From NCBI GenBank assembly GCA_964581295.1, contig CAZONX010000089.1, positions 1-9,043 on the forward strand: a stretch of DNA of 9,043 bases, read 5' to 3'. Source of the DNA: JAHEEL01 sp964581295. Its GTDB lineage: Bacteria > Actinomycetota > Acidimicrobiia > Spongiisociales > UBA5794. Every line of letters begins with the position of its first letter. Within the stretch, counting starts at the first letter, position 1. Shown piece after piece: positions 7,874-9,043 of this stretch. The notes beneath the pieces were generated by a model. That model was not told where the DNA came from. It worked only from the letters and a program-made list of their open reading frames with translations, and ran no database searches. The translations under genes were made by a program, and so were the position numbers.

Positions 7874-7879
7874 TACAGT
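7874..7879 (+). promoter_or_regulatory. Alternative -10 element TACAGT upstream of the pilin gene
   Basis: The same hexamer as at coaE. It lies five bases before an in-frame ATG at 7885, nine codons upstream of the preferred pilin start, so a transcript from here would begin at or near that ATG. No -35 match is visible. It competes with, or adds to, the TTGCCG/TATAGG candidate. Confidence 0.3.
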
Positions 7880-7898
7880 TGTCAATGGATCATCCCCG

Positions 7899-7905
7899 AA
7901 GGAGG
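7899..7905 (+). promoter_or_regulatory. Strong Shine-Dalgarno AAGGAGG of the pilin gene
   Basis: A near-perfect anti-16S match six bases before the ATG at 7912, the best ribosome binding site in the window. It decides the pilin start and fits a protein needed in many copies. Confidence 0.85.
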
Positions 7906-7911
7906 ATACAC

Positions 7912-8088
7912 ATGCTTCGTCTTTGGACGGCCTTCCAGAGCCGGTTCCTGAATGAAGAAGATGGTGCCAGCATGGTGGAGTACGCTCTGCTCGTAGCACT
8001 CATCGCAGTCATCGCTATCGTGGCGGTCGCAGTCCTTGGTCGCAACGTAAGCACCAAGTTCAACGAAGTCGCCACCACGCTGGCCTAG
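7912..8088 (+). CDS. flp: Flp/Fap-type (type IVb) prepilin
   Basis: A 58-residue precursor of the Tad pilus major subunit. Seen: an 18-residue leader ending in EEDG, then the processing motif G/ASMVEYALLVALIA with the conserved Glu at mature position +5 (E23) and Tyr at +6 (Y24), and one hydrophobic helix (about residues 22-43) followed by a short polar tail. A TadV/CpaA-type peptidase should cut after G18, leaving a 40-residue pilin that is pulled from the membrane and polymerised by the Tad machinery. Length and motif are typical of Flp. The start is set by AAGGAGG; an in-frame ATG at 7885 would add MDHPRRRIH to the leader. It lies 132 bp downstream of the response regulator in its own transcription unit, and a tadC-like gene faces it about 700 bp away. 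Confidence 0.93.
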   Translation: MLRLWTAFQSRFLNEEDGASMVEYALLVALIAVIAIVAVAVLGRNVSTKFNEVATTLA

Positions 8089-8111
8089 TAGTCGAAAGCT
8101 GACAGTCGAGA

Positions 8112-8135
8112 GCGGGGGTCCTCCGGGGCCTCCGT
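8112..8135 (+). terminator. GC-rich hairpin terminator with a UNCG tetraloop after flp
   Basis: Ten consecutive pairs (8112-8121 with 8126-8135) enclose the loop UCCG closed by C-G, the extra-stable C(UNCG)G type. Three of the pairs are G-U (or U-G), which hold only in plus-strand RNA; in minus-strand RNA they become mismatches. The hairpin therefore appears to serve the flp transcript, whose stop codon ends 23 bases upstream. No T-tract follows, as is usual for actinobacterial hairpins. Confidence 0.65.
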
Positions 8136-8393
8136 TGTCGCGCGCGCTGGGCATCGCATCGTCGGGTCGCCGAACACGAATTGGACAACAGCGGCATCAC
8201 GATCACGACCGGACGGAATCAGCGGGTCTCGAGCGTCGCAAGGTGCGCGCACCACGGTAGGGCGATGAGCCTTCCCTGGCTGTGCACCGTCGCTACCAGC
8301 ACCGACCCACAGTCGTCTGCCGGGCGGTAGGCGCGATTGCTCAGTCGGCGCTTCGCCACCGATGCGACCGATGAGGTGGTGTTTGAGCCGCCG
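8136..8393. other. Stretch between converging units; no firm gene, one coding-like minus frame
   Basis: No start with a ribosome binding site is seen here. On the minus strand the reading frame ending with TGA at 8219 has strongly G/C-biased third positions over its last 59 codons and gives a plausible peptide (SVLVATVHSQGRLIALPW). It is not the frame of the gene upstream (8394-8759), so it may be that gene's tail after a frameshift, a decayed remnant, or chance in G+C-rich DNA. The part from 8136 to 8218 shows nothing I can name. Confidence 0.3.
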
Positions 8394-8759
8394 TCAGACT
8401 CGCCGAAAGAGGGAGTAGCTTCCGCCACCCGGTTCGTGTGGGTGAATGCACCGGAGCAGGGCACGAATTGCCTCCACCTCCACCTCAGTCTCGACGACCG
8501 GGCCGCGGAGATCGACCCTGCCGAGTCGGTCGCCGATCGCCGAATCGACATCGGAGGGGAAGCCGATCCCGACGGTCACGCGTTGTGCATTCCACCACCA
8601 CTCGATCCGGAGTAGGTGGTCTCCCTGCGGCAGGCGACCGACGGGCGAGTGGAAGAGGTCGTCGGTGTCGCTTCTGCCCAGTTGTTGAGTGAAGCGCTCA
8701 TTGTCCACGCGCGGAGGCGCGGCATTCGCAGGCGCCACCGCCGCGGCCGCCTCTGCCAA
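8394..8759 (-). CDS. Hypothetical 121-aa protein encoded after tadC
   Basis: Not recognised. The start is a TTG at 8759 preceded by GGAGG with a five-base spacer, which is the main argument for a real gene. It begins 24 bases after the tadC stop, in the same frame, so it is probably co-transcribed with tadC. The product has an Ala-rich N-terminus (residues 2-14), a central polar part, a WWW triplet at residues 54-56 inside the segment RIEWWWNAQRVTVGIGF, and an acidic stretch ETEVEVEAI. There is no clear membrane helix, signal peptide, lipobox or prepilin motif. A role in pilus assembly is suggested only by position. A 92-codon plus-strand frame (8337-8615) is also open but lacks a ribosome binding site. 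The end may be displaced by a frameshift, because the next coding-like stretch lies in another frame. Confidence 0.55.
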   Translation of the reverse strand: MAEAAAAVAPANAAPPRVDNERFTQQLGRSDTDDLFHSPVGRLPQGDHLLRIEWWWNAQRVTVGIGFPSDVDSAIGDRLGRVDLRGPVVETEVEVEAIRALLRCIHPHEPGGGSYSLFRRV

Positions 8760-8783
8760 ATACCCCTCCAGCGGGACGCCTGT

Positions 8784-9043
8784 CTACGAGAAGGCGCCCG
8801 AATCCATGATATTGATCACCGCAGGTCCGAGGATCACGACGAAGATCGACGGGAAGATGCACAGCACGAGCGGGAACACGAGCTTCACCGGTGCGGCGAA
8901 GGCTCGCTCCTGGGCACGCTGGCGCCGACGCACACGCATCTCGTCTGCCTGCACCCGCAACATTCTCGCGATCGAGACGCCGAACTGGTCGGCCTGGATC
9001 AACGCCAGGATGAAGGTGTTGAGGTCGTCGACATCGGTGCGCT
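8784..9043 (-). CDS. tadC: TadC-type pilus assembly membrane protein (C-terminal 86 residues; starts beyond the right edge)
   Basis: The visible part is the C-terminal portion of a type II secretion F (T2SF) domain: the DLNTFILALIQADQFGVSIA helix, then MLRVQADEMRVRRRQRAQERA, a conserved basic helix, then PVKLVFP leading into a final membrane helix ending LGPAVINIMD. In Tad systems TadB and TadC form the inner-membrane platform above the ATPase TadA and are needed to polymerise Flp. The K-L-x-F-P turn and the short tail fit TadC better than TadB, but the two are related and the N-terminal half is not visible. The TAG stop at 8784 is followed by another small gene in the same frame. The rest of the Tad locus (tadA, tadB and others) probably lies to the right. 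Confidence 0.85.
   Translation of the reverse strand, partial: RTDVDDLNTFILALIQADQFGVSIARMLRVQADEMRVRRRQRAQERAFAAPVKLVFPLVLCIFPSIFVVILGPAVINIMDSGAFS

Noticed and set aside
7868..7875. GCCGATAC upstream of flp, like the -10 of a sigma28 (flagellar) promoter
   Set aside because: No TAAA-type -35 is found at the needed distance, and no flagellar genes are present.
7810..7911. Possible riboswitch (for example cyclic-di-GMP) in the flp leader
   Set aside because: Several short inverted repeats exist, but I could not match the conserved core of any riboswitch class, and the predicted leader is only about 50 nt.
8337..8615. Plus-strand 92-codon frame opposite the post-tadC gene
   Set aside because: It has no ribosome binding site before its TTG, while the minus-strand frame has a good one and follows tadC directly; kept only as an alternative.
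8394..9043. Read-through fusion of tadC with the next gene, since both share a frame across one TAG
   Set aside because: TadC homologues normally end just after the last membrane helix as here, and the second gene has its own Shine-Dalgarno and TTG start.

Overview
The window looks like a chromosomal segment from a high-G+C actinobacterium. The reasons are G/C-biased third codon positions, a coaE-uvrB-(GT87)-uvrA cluster, a NarL-family two-component pair of actinobacterial style, promoters placed for leaderless transcripts, and the edge of a Tad (Flp pilus) locus. An Acidimicrobiia-like lineage is possible, but that is a guess.

Left part (1-5640, all on the minus strand, transcribed from right to left): coaE (dephospho-CoA kinase) -> uvrB -> a GT87/DUF2029-type membrane glycosyltransferase -> uvrA, which runs off the left edge. 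coaE and uvrB overlap by an ATGA. The next two gaps are 37 and 47 bp, so one operon is likely. It combines two nucleotide excision repair genes with a CoA-biosynthesis gene and an envelope glycosylation gene.

Middle (5641-5662): a 22-bp intergenic region in which coaE (minus) and a histidine kinase (plus) diverge. Each strand carries a TANNNT hexamer exactly six bases from its ATG, and the two hexamers overlap. This is the expected geometry for two back-to-back leaderless promoters. Next come a membrane-bound NarL-family sensor kinase (5663-7144) and its LuxR-type response regulator (7141-7779), joined by an ATGA overlap.

Right part (7780-9043): a 132-bp regulatory region with promoter-like hexamers and several dyads, then a 58-aa Flp prepilin gene with a strong Shine-Dalgarno sequence and a GC-rich hairpin terminator closed by a UNCG tetraloop. 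Facing it on the minus strand are the C-terminal end of a TadC-type pilus assembly membrane protein and, after its stop codon, a small unrecognised gene with a TTG start and a good ribosome binding site. About 300 bp between the converging transcription units contain no firm gene.

Working picture: housekeeping repair and metabolism on the left; on the right, a Tad pilus locus whose major pilin lies immediately downstream of a two-component system that may control it (inference from position only). I saw no CRISPR array, tRNA, rRNA, insertion sequence or phage feature, and no evident new defence system.
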